Shown: positions 12,001 to 27,000, counted from the stretch's first letter. The stretch is DNA of 64,000 nt from Dendrophyllia cribrosa (GCA_024195265.1 JAJLRJ010000013.1:6788762-6852761); one strand, 5' to 3'. The notes: generated by a model from the letters alone, not told the origin. Program-made: numbers and translations.

Positions 12001-15000
12001 TTCAAGTCTACTTTGTTAGAATGGCATAATGGAATTCAGAGTACATGTAGAAATGCTAGGATGTAGCATTGTGTGTTCGTATGCAAATTGCCAAGAAGTT
12101 GAAGCATTGCACGTGCAGTTCGTGCTGAAAACAAAAGAAATTGGAAAAATCAGGCTTACATCAAGCACCACCCAAGCCTGCACTTTAAAGAGTATTATGG
12201 TATTTTTCGAAGTGGCCTATATGTGTATACTACAATCTTGGACATTTCAAATGAAAAATTAATACCACCCCTCCCCCCAATTCAGTGATGGAAAAAATGG
12301 CGCGTTTTGGTTTTCGCGCGAATCCATCACTAAATCGGGGGGAGGGGAGGTGTTATTTCTCATTTTATTCCGTCCGAGATTGCAATCTTGGACATTTCAA
12401 ATGAAAAATTAATACCACCCCTCCCCCCAATTCAGTGATGGGAAAAATGGCGCGTTTTGGTTTTCGCGCGAATCCATCACTAAATCGGGGGGAGGGGAGG
12501 TGTTATTTCTCATTTTATTCCGTCCGAGATTGTAGGTTCATATATGACACCTCCTGCACACTGCTGGGATCAACAATGTCGAACGCGTCGTGTGAGATGA
12601 TAAATTTTTAGCTCGGTAATGAAATTAGAAAGTTGTAATGTTCATTGTACATAATTTTTGATTTCTCACCATACATGTAATAAATTAAATTGAGTTTTCA
12701 CAGTCATTGTGAGAAGGAAAATATCCTACTAGCTTAACCAAAGGAGAATTTTGTGACGGATGTATGCCACCTACAGCTGTACATAACACATAGCCAGTAT
12801 TTGGATATACTGTATGTTGTGGTTCAAATTTTTACGCATTCTTAACAGTTTTTGATGTACTGGAGATTTATTATGTTATTGTACACCATGTCAAAATTAT
12901 TTAATTGTTCTTTTTTAGGTATCTAATCTGGGGACCTGTCCATTTTTTGTGGAGAACATCAGTGACCTTCAGCACAGTGCTCTCAAGCTAGTTAGATCGG
13001 TATGTTTCATTTTCGTTTCTAATCAAGTGCCATCTGTAACAATAAAGTGACTGTCACAAATAAAGAGAAAAGAGGGGTTACTTTCTAAAGAAAATTTGGT
13101 GCTGCATCGTTGATGGAGTGAAACACAAAAATGTGGCTTTATCACCTGAGTTCAACAGCTGACATTTCAAGGGCTGGTGATCATACTGGTACCAACACAA
13201 CAGGGCTAAACATTAACTCCAGTGCTTGGTGGCCAGTTGGGCCACTTTGCTTGAATTCTTATTGGCCCATCCCAAAATAAATTAGCCCTCCAATTTCCTC
13301 TATTTTAAACAAAACACGGAACTCTGGGTAAGTCTAGTGTCGCGTGGCAATCACAAAATCAAAATGGCGTCTAAATGTTGTGAATGTAGATTGCTCGTAA
13401 AACCACCGTTAAAACTGCTTGGAATTTTCCACTTTAGAACTAAAATTTCTCTAAAATTGATAAACTTAGAGAAAGGTAGTCCAATTAAACTACATATTTA
13501 TTTAGTTCCTCTAATGTACATTACAACTTTTCAAAATTCTGTGACATACAGTGTAGCCACACATCGGGCAATCAAACCAATTTTTGGTGGCTTCTGGTCG
13601 GTTTTAAGTCATTTTTGGCAACTGTAGGACCGCCAATGTTTAGCCCTGATACAGTAATATTTATAGTGATTGGCGTTATGTTGGGGACAGGCATAGCACA
13701 GTGGTTTAAGAGCACTCGCCTCCAACCAATGTTTCCTGGGTTCAAATCACAGCAGAGCTTTATAAGTGGGTTGAGTTTGTTGTGGCATGTTGATTCTTGT
13801 CCTTGCTCTGAGGGTTTCCTGCCAGGTACATATACTCACAACCAATTTTCCCTCCTTCCTAAAACCATCAATTCTAATTTGTTTTTAATTTTTATTTAGA
13901 TTTTCAGAAAATATATCAAACACAGGGATTTAATCCTGGAGGACATTTTTGCATCATTAGCCAGACTCCCTAGCAGCAAAAGGACCCTTCGGAGTTACAG
14001 GTTTGTTAAGGACAGTGCCTCCTGTTGTTATTGCACATATGTGACCCTATTTTGGAAAAAGTGATTAAAGGTGAAAGACGTTTTAACACATTTTCAACGA
14101 AAATGCGTTGATTCACGTTTAAACACCGTTTAAATGCCTTAAGAAAACGTTTAAACAAGTTTAAAAAAAGTTTAAACATATTAAAAAACGTTTAAACATG
14201 TTTTTGATAAGGTGAATGTTGCATCTAATCGAGCAGTTACAATTACAATCCTTATGGACTCAATGATCGATTACAGCATGTTGGAAACATTTCAAATTCA
14301 AATTTTCTATCCGGTATTAATGTTTTTAATCTTTTCAATCGTCGTAAACGCCGTAAAAGAAGCCACGGACGACGTCATAATTCAAGACGTCCTTGCGAGT
14401 TAACATTAGACCAACTTCGCAATTTGTACAACGGAGGTCACGGTGGCCTGCATCGTCTCCTTACAACTCTCTATAGCACCCGATTACCTAACTTACATAA
14501 ACTTTTCAATGAATGTCAGCAGCTTATAGCAGCCAATCGGGATCAATGTTTTAGGAGAATTGTTTTAGATGTCTGCTGCAAAAGGTTATTTTTTCCAGTA
14601 CGTACAGGTTATAACTCCAGCGCTAAACCTCAGCGGCGCTTTATTAAGATATATTTTCACAATAAAGGGATAGACAAAGTTAACCTAACTAACATTTTAC
14701 ATAACAAACTAGTTAAATCTAAAGTACCTATCTATTTTCAAGAACAGGATCCACCACTTATAAGTTATAAATACACGAACACCATTTCTAGGAGCATCTT
14801 TAATTATAATCAAACCCTCAATAACGTTAATATCAATGATTATAGTAATACATCTTCATCTTGTGACTGCGCGTCTTCGACCTTTCGTTATGAGCCTCAT
14901 GGCCATGTCATTACTGGAGATCTACGCATTGTTAAGAATAGAAAACTAAGACGTCTATTGGAGAAAGGTCCGAAGTATAGGGAGCAGAATACCGTCGATT

Positions 15001-18000
15001 GGAATCTAAACAAGAAGATATTGACGAAGGCTGTAGATGATTACACCAAGAACTGGAGTAAACGTGAAGGTTGCCATGTGTCAGCACTGGAAGAATGGTC
15101 GGAGACAGTAAAGCTGATCATCCAGAATAGAATCAACAACCTACAGCGTCGTAATTTTAGACCCAGTCATAAACCCTTAGAAGACAAACATGTCATGGCA
15201 CACTTGAAAGAACTACAAGAAAAGTACGTACTAGTGCCTGCGGACAAAGCTGGCAAAAACATCATTTTTGTTTGCAAGTATTACTACATACATACCCTGA
15301 TGGAAGAACTTGGCATTAACTCCGGCAGTACTATTAATTCTACATATGAAAAACAAGATGTTACAGTTGATGAGATTATACGGACCCACACCACGACCTT
15401 AGAACATGCATTCCACATCACCTTGCAACAGAAGGAGAAAAATTTGCCCAAAATATATTGGATACCAAAACTTCACAAGACACCATACAAAGCACGTTTT
15501 ATTGCAGGTTCAAGTTCCTGCACTACTACTAAGATCTCTAAATTGATAACTGAGTGCCTTAAACTGGTCAAGAGTCACTGTACTTCATACTGCAAGACTA
15601 TTTTAGAACGAACAGGAGTTAATTGCATGTGGGTCATCAAAAATTCGTTGGATGTTATTCACACATTGCAGGACAAACAACTTTCGCTTAATCATGTGAG
15701 TACTTGAGACTTCTCCACTCTTTATACTAGCCTTCCACACGCCAAACTTAAACATCAACTCCATGATCTACTTGAAAGGGTTTTTAACACCAGAGGAAAA
15801 AATTTCATAGCAACCAATAATTTCCACACATTCTGGGCTAATGATAGGAAATCTACGAAGTACACTTACTTCTCCTGTAGGGAACTGTGCCTCGCTATTG
15901 ACTTTCTTATCGACAATATCTACGTCCGCTTCGGAAACACAGTTTTTCGGCAAATTATTGGCATACCTATGGGCACTAACAGCGCACCTTTGTTGGCTGA
16001 TCTGTTCCTCCACACCTTCGAGTATGATTTCATGCTAAGAACAATGAAGCAAGATATGACCAAAGCTGTCCAATTTAGCAACACCTTTCGTTATATCGAC
16101 GATTTATTGAGCGTTAACAATGAAAATTTTGGAAATTACATCAGCGACATTTATCCGTCGGACCTGGAACTAAAGAACACTACCTTAACATCAAATGAGG
16201 TGTGTTATCTGGACACGAGAATCAAGAATGGTGACAGCAACACACCTTTCCATCTCAGTGTCTACGACAAGAGGGATGACTTCTCATTTCGGATTGTCAA
16301 TTTCCCTCATATGGACAGCAACATTCCAGCCAATCCGGCTTATGGTGTTTATATATGTGACCCTTCACACGATTTCGGGGCTTATCTAAATTTCACGCTA
16401 TGGCTATTTTCACGGTCCTGGCCGTGAAATGAACAAAAATCATTGAAATGTGAGTGAAATTTCTCCAACACACCGTGAACACGCCGTGAAAAAAGTCACG
16501 GCCACCGTGAAATATTTCACGCTGTGAAAAAAGTCACGGTCCGCCGTGTAATGTTTCACGCAGTGAAAAAGGTCATTGTCTCCGTGAAATATTTCACGCC
16601 GTGAAAAAATTCACTCCTGTGATTTACTGCAAGTCATTCGAAATCAATGCAATCGGTTCCGAACATCAGGTGTTGACGGCTACGAAGGCGTTCATTATTG
16701 CGTTTCTCCGCTAAAAAAACACGCAACTTCAGCTTCATTTTGTTTCTTTCGTGTTCATAGAGCAGTTTTTCATTTATGAAAAGGTAACGGAGTGTTTTCT
16801 AAAGGTGTGTTCTTAAATTTTTCACGAAAGTCTTGTCTTTGCACGAAGGATGTAGCTTAAGGCGTGTAGAATTCAATTCTCAAAAGAAGCGAAATTGCTA
16901 AAATGCCGAGTTGGCACCTAAGATAAATATAAATAAATACATGACTCATCGCATGTCGCGAATCAGGCGAATATTGTAGTGTAAAAAATAACCGCCCTAT
17001 TTGTTTTTAAGCATTTCACCAAAATATAATCTTTTCAAATAGAGCATGGAAGTTTTCATCCCTATCCATTTTAGGTCTCTTGCGCAAGCGAATAAAACTG
17101 AAGTATTCAAGAAGTTACATTGATTTCTGGTTACGTACTCCGTGGTGCTAAACATGTCTGTTTTATTGCATCTGTTTATTATGTCTGGAAGCGAAAACAA
17201 TTTGGCTAGTTATTACTTTTCACGGCGTTTACAGGCAGTTTTTGTTCAGCCGGTTTTTTTTGTGTTCTCCTGATGTGCAGTCAGCGAACACTTATAATTA
17301 TGTGCGTAACTTTGTCAATGTAAGGGAAGTGGTTCTGATAAAACTGAGTTCTGAGAAAACAGACTTCGTTTCGTGTCTGTGGAAACTTTTGAATGAAAAT
17401 TGTATTTTTATGGACGAAAATAACTTTCACTTGAATGTAAAGATAAAATCTAACCAAAATTAGCGTGATTTCAGCCTTTATTCAGGCCGATGCATAAATG
17501 TTTTTATGCAAATTGCGTGTGAAATGTAATCTGATCATTCTTGTTTTTCTGAAAGCCCTTGTTTATGGAATGTGACCTACCATGAAAAAATGCATTTTCG
17601 CTAATGAAACCTTCTAACACTTGAATGAAATAATTGTACCCTGACTGAACTCTCATCAACTTTTGCGTTTTAAAAGTCTCGCTGATCTATTTGGTTTTCG
17701 AACATAACACGTATCTCTCAGGTGCAAACAGAGCTAAAATAGAAGCCGGCACAGTATTCGGAATGGCCTGTTGCCGGGTTATTTTGACAACCCTGGTCTC
17801 AGTCGGTAAAAATCATAGTTAAAGAACTAACTAAGTCGAATGGATATCATAAAGCGCTTGAAAACCAAGTAAACAGCAAAATCGTGCATACACGTGCTCG
17901 AGTCGGCTTTTAGGCACTTTGTTTTGATTGAATGCCGAGCCTCCGACGGTTTCTTCCGCTCTTGATTGATTCTCAAACAATTCATTGTTTATTCCGAAAA

Positions 18001-21000
18001 TCCACAGACAGACATGAAAATTTTGCTTTCTACACCATTGGTGTACTGCCTGCCGATTATGAAAAGACCGGTTATGTCGTAAAGTTACTACGCGTCTCAT
18101 TGTAAACATTGGGAACAATGATCGAAATTTGAGTCATGGCGTGATGGATGCCAGCTGCTGGGCAAGATAGGGAACTAGCACAGAAAGTGGAAACTGCACA
18201 ACGAGAGGAATGTTTTTTTTTTTTTAAATACATTTTGCATGGCACGGCAACAAGACAATGTATTAAAACATCACCGGTAAGAACCGGTAAGTCACCGATA
18301 ATCACAAACATTAAGAAAAGCGCCGATTTTAAGATTATTTTGAGTGTAATTCGTGGCTCTTAGGAGCTAGTATTTATTTTTCTTGAGCTTTCCCAAAAAC
18401 TTGACAACAATTTCTTTACAGCGTGACATTATTTTAAAGGCGTGAATATTCAGGAAAAATAATTATTATTCATGGCGTGGATCAACTTCCACAGATTTCA
18501 CGTCACCTGCGATCAGGCATTCTTTTTTTCCGAGTGCTTAAGGCGGCGGCAGCGGAGGAAAAAAAACACAAAAGAACGCATGTTAGATTTCATGGCGTGA
18601 AGCTTCTATTTACCCCGATCAGTTTCACGGCGTAAAAATTTTCACTCTATTAATTTCACGGCGTGAAAGTTTACACTGATCGCATTACTTTCACGGCATG
18701 AAAGTTTTCACTGATCATTCACGGCATGATTAGTTTCACTCCAAGAGTGAAAATTTTTTAGCATAGAGTGAACACGGCGTGAAATTTTGAATTCACGCCG
18801 TGAAAATTCAAATTCACGCACCGTGACCGTGAAAAAAGTTCACGGTTTTTAGTGAAATCCGTAAGCCCCCTTTTTGCGTGAAGGGTCACATATCTCAATT
18901 GGTAAGATATGCTAGAATTTGCACATCGAAGTTGGATTTTATGCATAGACTTCGCCGACTTTCATCACGTCTCCTTCACCAAGGGTTCAAATCTTCACTC
19001 CTTCGTAAATCATTTACTAAATTCTTCAAACGCCACAGTGCTATCATTGAGAAATATGGCACTACACTACGAGAAATTAAACTAGCAATCCAGAATTGAG
19101 AAACACCGCCGTATCCTTTGTTATTTTAGATCCTTTATATTATTCTAGCGCCCCTATTTAATTTCTATATTGCTTCTATTCAGGTTAATGCAGGTGCGCG
19201 CGCGCGCAATTTTCCTTGAGTCGTGCGCGTGCTTAGCTTATTTAGTTGACGTGTGTGCTTAGTTCGTTATTTAACGTACTACATTTATTTTGCGTTGTTT
19301 TCCTTACTAATATGTCTTGTCAGTAACTGTGCTCACACTGTGGGTGGCTCCTCCTAATATGTTCTGCAATTGGTATAGGATTTAATGGAGCCGAAACCAA
19401 TTGTGGAATTGCACGCATTTTGGGCATCCTACTGATGAACAGTTACGAAATTCAGATATATTTAGTAGCCACATTTATTTGCGGTCTGTCCCCTTTGAAT
19501 TAAACGCAATAATTATTTAAATTATGTCAGACCAGAAACATTATTCCTAGGGGGTTCAAAATAAAAGGCATATAAAATGGTGTTATTTGCAATAGCAGTT
19601 GAAAAATACTAAAATGGTGACTAAGGAAGATCTATGTATTTATTTATTTTCGTCAGTATTCAATGAGTAAACTACATACATGTACCTCTCTTGAGTGTGA
19701 AGTGAAGTTGATTCCAGTGACAAATCTACTTACAACTGTAAGGGTTAATACGATGGCCTATCATAATCATACTTTAATCGAAGAAAACTTGCCGGGATCT
19801 ACTACCTAAAAATCGTTGTAATTGATACTTGAGGCAAAATAAATAAATTGAAGTTGAAAATTGAAGCTTACCAACTCTCTACCTCATGCCAGATTGCATT
19901 TGTAGCAAGTCTCATCTTGGGCCATCTCACTTTTTCACATTATATTTGGTTTGGTTTTGAGTGCATAAAACCTCACATGAACCACATTGGAGAAATCGCT
20001 GTATTATATGAACTTTCTCCAGTTCGAGAAAAACTTGGTCGCACTCCACAGCACTGACAGCACTGAGTCACGATTTAATTCACATAAGTGAAATTTCCTT
20101 TCAGCACTCCATGAGTTTTTACATTTTAGTGCATTTTTCCAAACTTATGTTTAATGTAAAAATTGTTTTTTCTGGGCCTACGTGTAGCTTCAACACTGAG
20201 AAGATCATGATTTTTGTAGCAGCTGATCATTGAAAAAAGGGTGGCCACTCATAACAGATCTGCTTTAACATTTTCCTATAATTTAGTGTAACGTGGTAAG
20301 AGTAGTTTAACTTTATTACTGCCATCATTTCACTGTTGTTTTCTAAAACAAGAAACTTTGCTCCTTCTCCCTCTGTTTCCCTCTCCAGATGTACAAGTAG
20401 GTATGGGCAAAATAAAAGCACTAAGCCTGTTAAATGCAGGGATGCGAGAGACCAGCATCTCATCCAGGGGGACTAGAAAATTTCCTCATGTCAAAGCTTA
20501 ATGAAAGCTGTAGCATCTAGGAATATTTAATATTCCTAGTCGCCAGGGCTTTCTTTAAGCTTTGAGCTTACCAGCTACACAAGGAAAATAGGCAGTTTTA
20601 AACTCAAGATAGCCTTCCATGGTTGCTGTTCTTTAATTATTTTCAAACTTGGCTATATCATGCATGTCACCACTTTAAAAAATATTTTAATAGCTAGGAG
20701 CTAACACGAAACCGTTTGTTCATTTACTTCCTAGACATCTCTTACAATAATAATTTATAACATATCAACTTTTTGTAGCTTAATTTTGTTCTACTTTTAT
20801 TAGCTATCTAAAAATGTAAATTTCTCAGTAATGGATGTAAATAAAGTTTGTTGTTGTTGTTAAACTTTGGTTAGCTGGTCATCTTTACCGCTGTTGCCGG
20901 TCATATTAGGGAGCTTTAGCAACCATGACGGCAACGCCAAAGTAAACGTCATTGTAAAAAGAATTGTCGCTCATTTAAACTACTTTAAAATTGTTCCAAA

Positions 21001-24000
21001 TTGTTTAATTTGGAACATATTACTGGAATTGTTCAAGAACTGAATTGGTAGGGACAGCTTTCAAGTTCAAATAGAGCAAGAAAAGTTAACCGTCGTGTGT
21101 TCACGTTTTCTAAAAAAACTATAATTTGGTCATTTGACATTGTTGTTTTGCAGGGAATGGTAAAGAAATGTATCAAAATAATAAAAAACGCACGTGCAGA
21201 GGCATTGTTTTCGCTCATTAAACCTATTGTTTTGTGCTGCTCTCGCTGCTGTTGCCATTGTGGTTGCTAAGTTCCCTGTTAACTGCTGAATGTGACAGAA
21301 ATCTGAGTTAAGCTTTAACTGCATGGACTTCCTGTGGCCCAATTGCCACTGTACCTTAACCTGTTTGATTGATATGACTGTGTCTGGTGTAGTACTTATT
21401 AAGGTGATTCCCTAGTATTGCATAGTGCATCATTATTGCGCATAATATCTTGCGTCATTTGCGCATGCATGAGCGCGTGCACACTCTGAACCAAGTGGGT
21501 TTCCTTTGAGGATTCAACTCGCTATTAAGTAAATAAGTGGTTGTTTTCTCCTAAACGAGCATACATGTATGGTGACCTATCTTTTTTATTCCATGTATTC
21601 CATGTATTTGAAGAAAATACTACTTCACATTATATATCCATATTTGAAGAATTTTTCATTAGTAGATTTTGAAATATTCTAATGCAGTCACTTTTACAAT
21701 CTAGTTTTTAGCATTTCACCTGGAGATTGCAGATGCTAAAATTGCCCTATTATTTCATCAGTTTCTCTTTTTTGGTAACTTTAAGGCTTTTCACGATGAC
21801 ATTGTTCTGCTATCATAACAATAATATTTTATTGCTAATAAATACTTTCTGGAAATAATGGTTGCCTCTCGCTCAAGGCTAGGATTTCCAATATTGCCGT
21901 CACAAGCTAGCAAATTAGTTATATATTACAGTGCTATAACTTAAAAACGGGCATGGTGACCCCCTCTTTTTGTTGTACTTTTCTGATGTACTAGATATGA
22001 TAAATAATTGCAAAGTTTTAGAAAATTTTCATTACAACTTCTTTTTTGATGTAATCACCTTAACTGTTCTTTGTGTGGTTTTCAGACTCAGTGGAGATGT
22101 CTCAATACAGATGGTCACAGCCCTGGTTCTTCAACTCATTCAATGCTCAGTTAAAATTCCAGAAAAGGCTGACGAAGTGCAGGATGAAGCCGGTACTGAA
22201 GATGTTGGAGATGAGAACAAACCTCAAGTAAGTTTGTGAATGTGGGGTGTTAATATGATGCCGTAGAATTTTAAAAGTAATTCCTCACCCAGGGTTCTCA
22301 TTAACTTTTTAATCGACTGTTCCATTTCTGTTAACAGCCGTAACAATGTGGCACATCGCCAAAAGGTCTTACTAAAGTTTGTATTGAACACCTTGATTCA
22401 CAGCTGTAACACTTACTAGTGACACCCCTCACAGGTGTTACGGGTTCAACTGAGAACACTGCTCCCCGCAAGTAATTTTAATTTTTTATCCTCCTATTAA
22501 ACTCTCAAAGTAACCAAATGTTACCAGTCAATGTCACCACAAAAATGTTACCTGTCAGAACAAAATGCGTACATGCTAACATACATGTTTACCATAATCA
22601 GGGTTGCCACTGTCAGGGAAAAACAAAAATTTTTCAAGGTCAGGGAAAAGTCAGGGAATTTTGCAAAAGGTCAGGGAAAATCTTAGTTCTTGTCAAAGTC
22701 AGTGAAAAGTCAGGGAATTTTGTTTGAATTTTGGTGAAGTCAAATGCCATGCGTTCAAAATCCCGTAAAAAATGTAAAGAGATCGAAGATGAAGAGAAGA
22801 ATATTGATGGTCTGCAAAAGAAGCTGAAGCAAATGTAATAGTGGATGTGGCTTATTTGATAATTCGCCTAATGCAAAGTCAGTGAAAATTGTTTTGAGGT
22901 CAGGGAAAAGTCAGGGAATTTTTTATGTTCTAATGAGTGGCAACCCTGATAATTCATGTGATGTGTATATTCAACTTTTTATGTAACAATGTGATTTCAG
23001 GTTGACAGAAACCTTCTTATCATCACTTCATATGAAAATGCTTTAAGAACAGCACAGAATTTCTTGTCAATGTTTTTGAACAAGTAAGTTTCTCCAGGTT
23101 TTTTTTACACAAGGTTACCATATTAATTTCTTTCTTACAGATGTATGTGGTTTCATTTCATGCACCGTACAGTAGCCACTGTTAGTAGCATTTATAAACA
23201 AAGTTGATTGAATTACAGATGTATCAGCGTTGGAAAGGATGAAGAAGATTATCGTCCATTATTTGAGAACTTTCTTCAGGACCTACTGGTTACACTCAAC
23301 AGACCTGACTGGCCTGCTGCTGAGGTCTTGTTGACACTACTTGGCAGACTGTTGGTAAGTAAGCTTTGTGTGCAGTGAACTAGCTTTAAGGTGAATGTCC
23401 GCAACAGAGATGTGTTTGCTAAGGTTGAGAAAAAAGTAAAGGAAAGGAAACAGCTTTTCCACGAGTAAGTCTCTTTAAAATAATGTTAGATAGAAGTTAC
23501 ATGTGTACATGTGTATGCCCACCACAGAGAAGAGTGAATGTTGAATTTTCATTAGTTGCAAGTTAAGTTTGTGGGGAGGGGGGACAAGGGTTCTGAATTC
23601 CCCACTTCCCATGTACCATTGCTTTGAGTTCCTGCCGCTTCCTTGACAGTTCCAACCTTTTGTTTTTGTGCTTTTGCCAAACATATCGTCTTATTTCTCT
23701 TCCTTCCTGTCATCTCACAAAATTAAAGCTACGTGTATGTTTTTTTCTGGTTTGATTTCCACTTCCCCCATCCTTCTTGTATACACTGTAGCTCCCAACC
23801 CTCCTCCTCCCAGTTCATACCCACTTTCTTCCAGTTCCCACCGACTTCCCACCCCTTCTCCCAGTTCCCATCCACTTTTCTCCAAGTTCCCTCTCCCTTT
23901 TGGAGAAGCACAGGGAATCGTCTGCTACGAACACCTCCAGCCCCTGGTGGTTGGTGCTGACTCAGTTCTTCTCTTTTTTTGAAGATCGTGACCTTCAACA

Positions 24001-27000
24001 ACAAATCAAATGATGTAAGTCTGCGAGTCTCAGCTATTGACTACCTGGGTGTTGTTGCTGCTCATTTGAGGAAAGATGCAGTCAACAGTCAACAGGATAC
24101 AGAAAGCATAACAGAGATTTTAGTGGAGGTAACCAAGATAGATTTGAGGATTCTTACTACAGTGTATGTGATGTAAAGTAATCAATTGGGTGTTAAATTA
24201 AGTGTAGTTAAAGGGATGGTTTCACGGTTCGGCGCATGTACACAGATTAAAATGCTTTATTTGCTTTATTGCCAATTTTATTGGTTAAAAAACACTCACA
24301 TTTACTTCAATAATCACATATTATAATTTGTCCAAACAAAGCGAAGGATGACCAAAATTCACAGAACATTTCAACAGATTTCACCGACAAAGTCAACACT
24401 GAATAAAACCTTTGACCCAAAGGATTTATTCTATGCTCTGGTGGCTTTCATGGCGCACATTGGTATGTATAATTCATTCAATCATCTGACTGACCGTGAC
24501 ATTTTCACGGACAAAATTCCCGCCAGAGTTATCATCTCGCTTCTGATTGGTCTAAACAATGAAATTAAATGGGTTACGCCATGGCTTGCACATGCGCCGA
24601 ACCGTGAAACCCTCCCTTTAAATGCAATTTAACAGTTACAAGTACATATGTAACAATAAAGAGGTCATTGTTCCCCTGTGGCCATTGTTCCTCTGTGTGT
24701 TCCTCCCTCCCCCTTTTCTACTGTGTTATCAGTGTGACCGGTACCTGTTGCATGGGTGTGTTGCCAGGATTGGAGCAGTCTCTGTCGAAGAGCTGGGTGC
24801 CAATAGTGGAAGCCCTGGATGTCACAGGCACCCAGCCGGCACTTAGCAATGCAGTTGTTAACACAGTCTTTTATTATACAGTACTTACCCGCTTATAAGA
24901 ACCTGCAATTTAAGAACCTGTTAGCCTAAAAATATCAATTTAGACTCCATTTACATAAGAACCTATTTAGCCTAAAATTTGAAACAGGTTCTTATAGAAA
25001 GGTTCTTATAGAAATAAACCTAAAAAAATCTTCATGTAAAAAAACATGACTCAAAAGTAGTGAACTTGAACATGTATACACTTCTAAATTTGGTATAAAT
25101 AATGTTTGAAAACCTTGTAAATTTTCATTACATAAGGGATAAGCCCTGTCTTCAGTGATGAATTAAAACTACAATTGATGTGTCTCTTTGATGAGTTCAA
25201 AGTTCTGTACCACAATGTTATCTCTTCAGTTATAATGTAGCAATCTGTCTCAGTTGTCACATATAGATATGATCTGAGATCTATCTATGCCTGTTTTGGC
25301 ATTAAATTAATATACGTGCCACCTTTCTACCATTCACAGGTGTATAATATATTTCTCATTAAATAAGAACCTATTTAAGAACCTGCGTAGCCTAAAATTC
25401 CACTAAGCACCATTTACATAAAAACCCGTTTAGGCTAAATTTGAAAAAATGGGTTCTTATAAGCGGGTAAGTACTGTATGTTATATATAATGTATCAACA
25501 CAATAATTATTTTGTTTCCTGTTTAGCAACTCGGGGAAGTATCTGATGACTCAAGTGACGAGGTTTCTCATCTGGTAGGTGTCTAGGTTATTGACTAAGA
25601 ATTTTAAAAAGATTATTAACATAATTATAATTGGTATTATTAACATAATTATTATTGTGATACAGAAAAATTATATGGTTTATTGCCATAGTGATATCGC
25701 AGCAGTCAATACATAACTTCATTTTTATTTTTAGGATGAACGCTCAAACAAAAGAAGCCAGATTTTACAAAAAGCTCTTGCAATCTGTTTGAGTTCAGAG
25801 GGAAACACTGATGCAGCTTTCATGGTAAGGAAATTTAAATTGATTACTTGTCAACTGACTACTTGTCAAAATTAATACAAATGTAAATTAATTTTTGCAA
25901 ATTTATGCAAATGTATATTCAAACGTATTTAGATGTCTCATGATGTGAAATATGTTGCTCCCAATCATAATTTTTTGTGGCCTGTGTACATTGAAAAACA
26001 GTAAACTCATCTGTCACTTGGAAACATCACTTGGAAATGTCACTTGGAAACATGAAAATGACGAGAACATTGACTGTTGGACAAAAATGGGAGCTAAACT
26101 TTTATTTTTCTTGGTTTAGTTTGCAAGGCAGTTTTTTCTGGCTCAGTGGATAAGGGACAACCATGTTGAAATGGAGCGTTTCCTAAGAACTCCGGTTGAT
26201 GATCCTCTTGATGGTGGAGAAGGGCTGACTAACAACGCCTTGATTGGAGCTCAAAGTATGGCCAAGTTGGAGGACAGAAAAGCTTTCCTGTTATCTATTT
26301 TAGATGGAGGACATTTGTCAAACTTCAGGTATAAAACAAAATCTTGCCATCCTTGTTTCCCTCTCTTCTAACTCCTCCCTTCCTCCCTTCTTCCTCCATT
26401 CGTTCCTTCCTGCTCCCTCCCTCCCTCCCTCCCTCCCTCCCTCCCTCCCTCCCTCCCTCCCTCCCTCCCTCCCTCCCTGCTTCCTCCCTGCTCCCCCTTC
26501 CTCCCTCTCTCCTTCCTTCCTTACCTTCTTCCTTCCTTCCTTCTTGCGTTCTTCCTCCCTGCTTCCTCCATTCCTTCCTCCCTGCTTCCTCCCTCTCTGC
26601 TTCCTCTCAAGGTTCGTTCCTCCCTCCTTCCTTACCTGCTTCCTCCCTTCCTTTATCCTCCCGGCTTCCTCCCAAGGTTCTTTCCTGCCTGCTTCCCTCC
26701 CCCCTTCCTTCTTCCTTTCTCCCTGCTTCCTCTCAAAAAATTTTCCTCCCTGCTCCGCGCTTCCTCCCTCCTTTCCTTACCTGCTTCCTTCCTTCCTTCA
26801 TCCCTTCTTCCTCCCTCCCTGCTTTCTCCCTTCCTCCCTCCCTCCCTCCCTGCTTTCTCCCTTCCTCCCTTCCTCCCTTCCTCCCTTCCTTCCACCCTGC
26901 TTTCTCCCTTCCTCCCTCCCTTCCTCCTTCCTTTCCTTCCTCCCTTCCTTCCTTCCTCCCTGCTTCCTCCCTCCCTGCTTTCTCCCTTCCTTCCTCCCTT

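Noticed and set aside
14212..14403. Hydrophobic 63-codon frame as a separate small membrane protein
   Set aside because: It overlaps the Penelope-like frame in a different phase; that frame gives the expected basic N terminus and explains the region.
16600..18590. Transposase gene inside the 2.5 kb TIR element
   Set aside because: Frames are all under 100 codons, show no catalytic motif, and cannot be joined convincingly.
19432..19450. Hammerhead ribozyme downstream of the Penelope-like gene
   Set aside because: CTGATGA and GAAA words are present at a suggestive distance, but I could not draw a stem II or a closing stem I; chance is likely.
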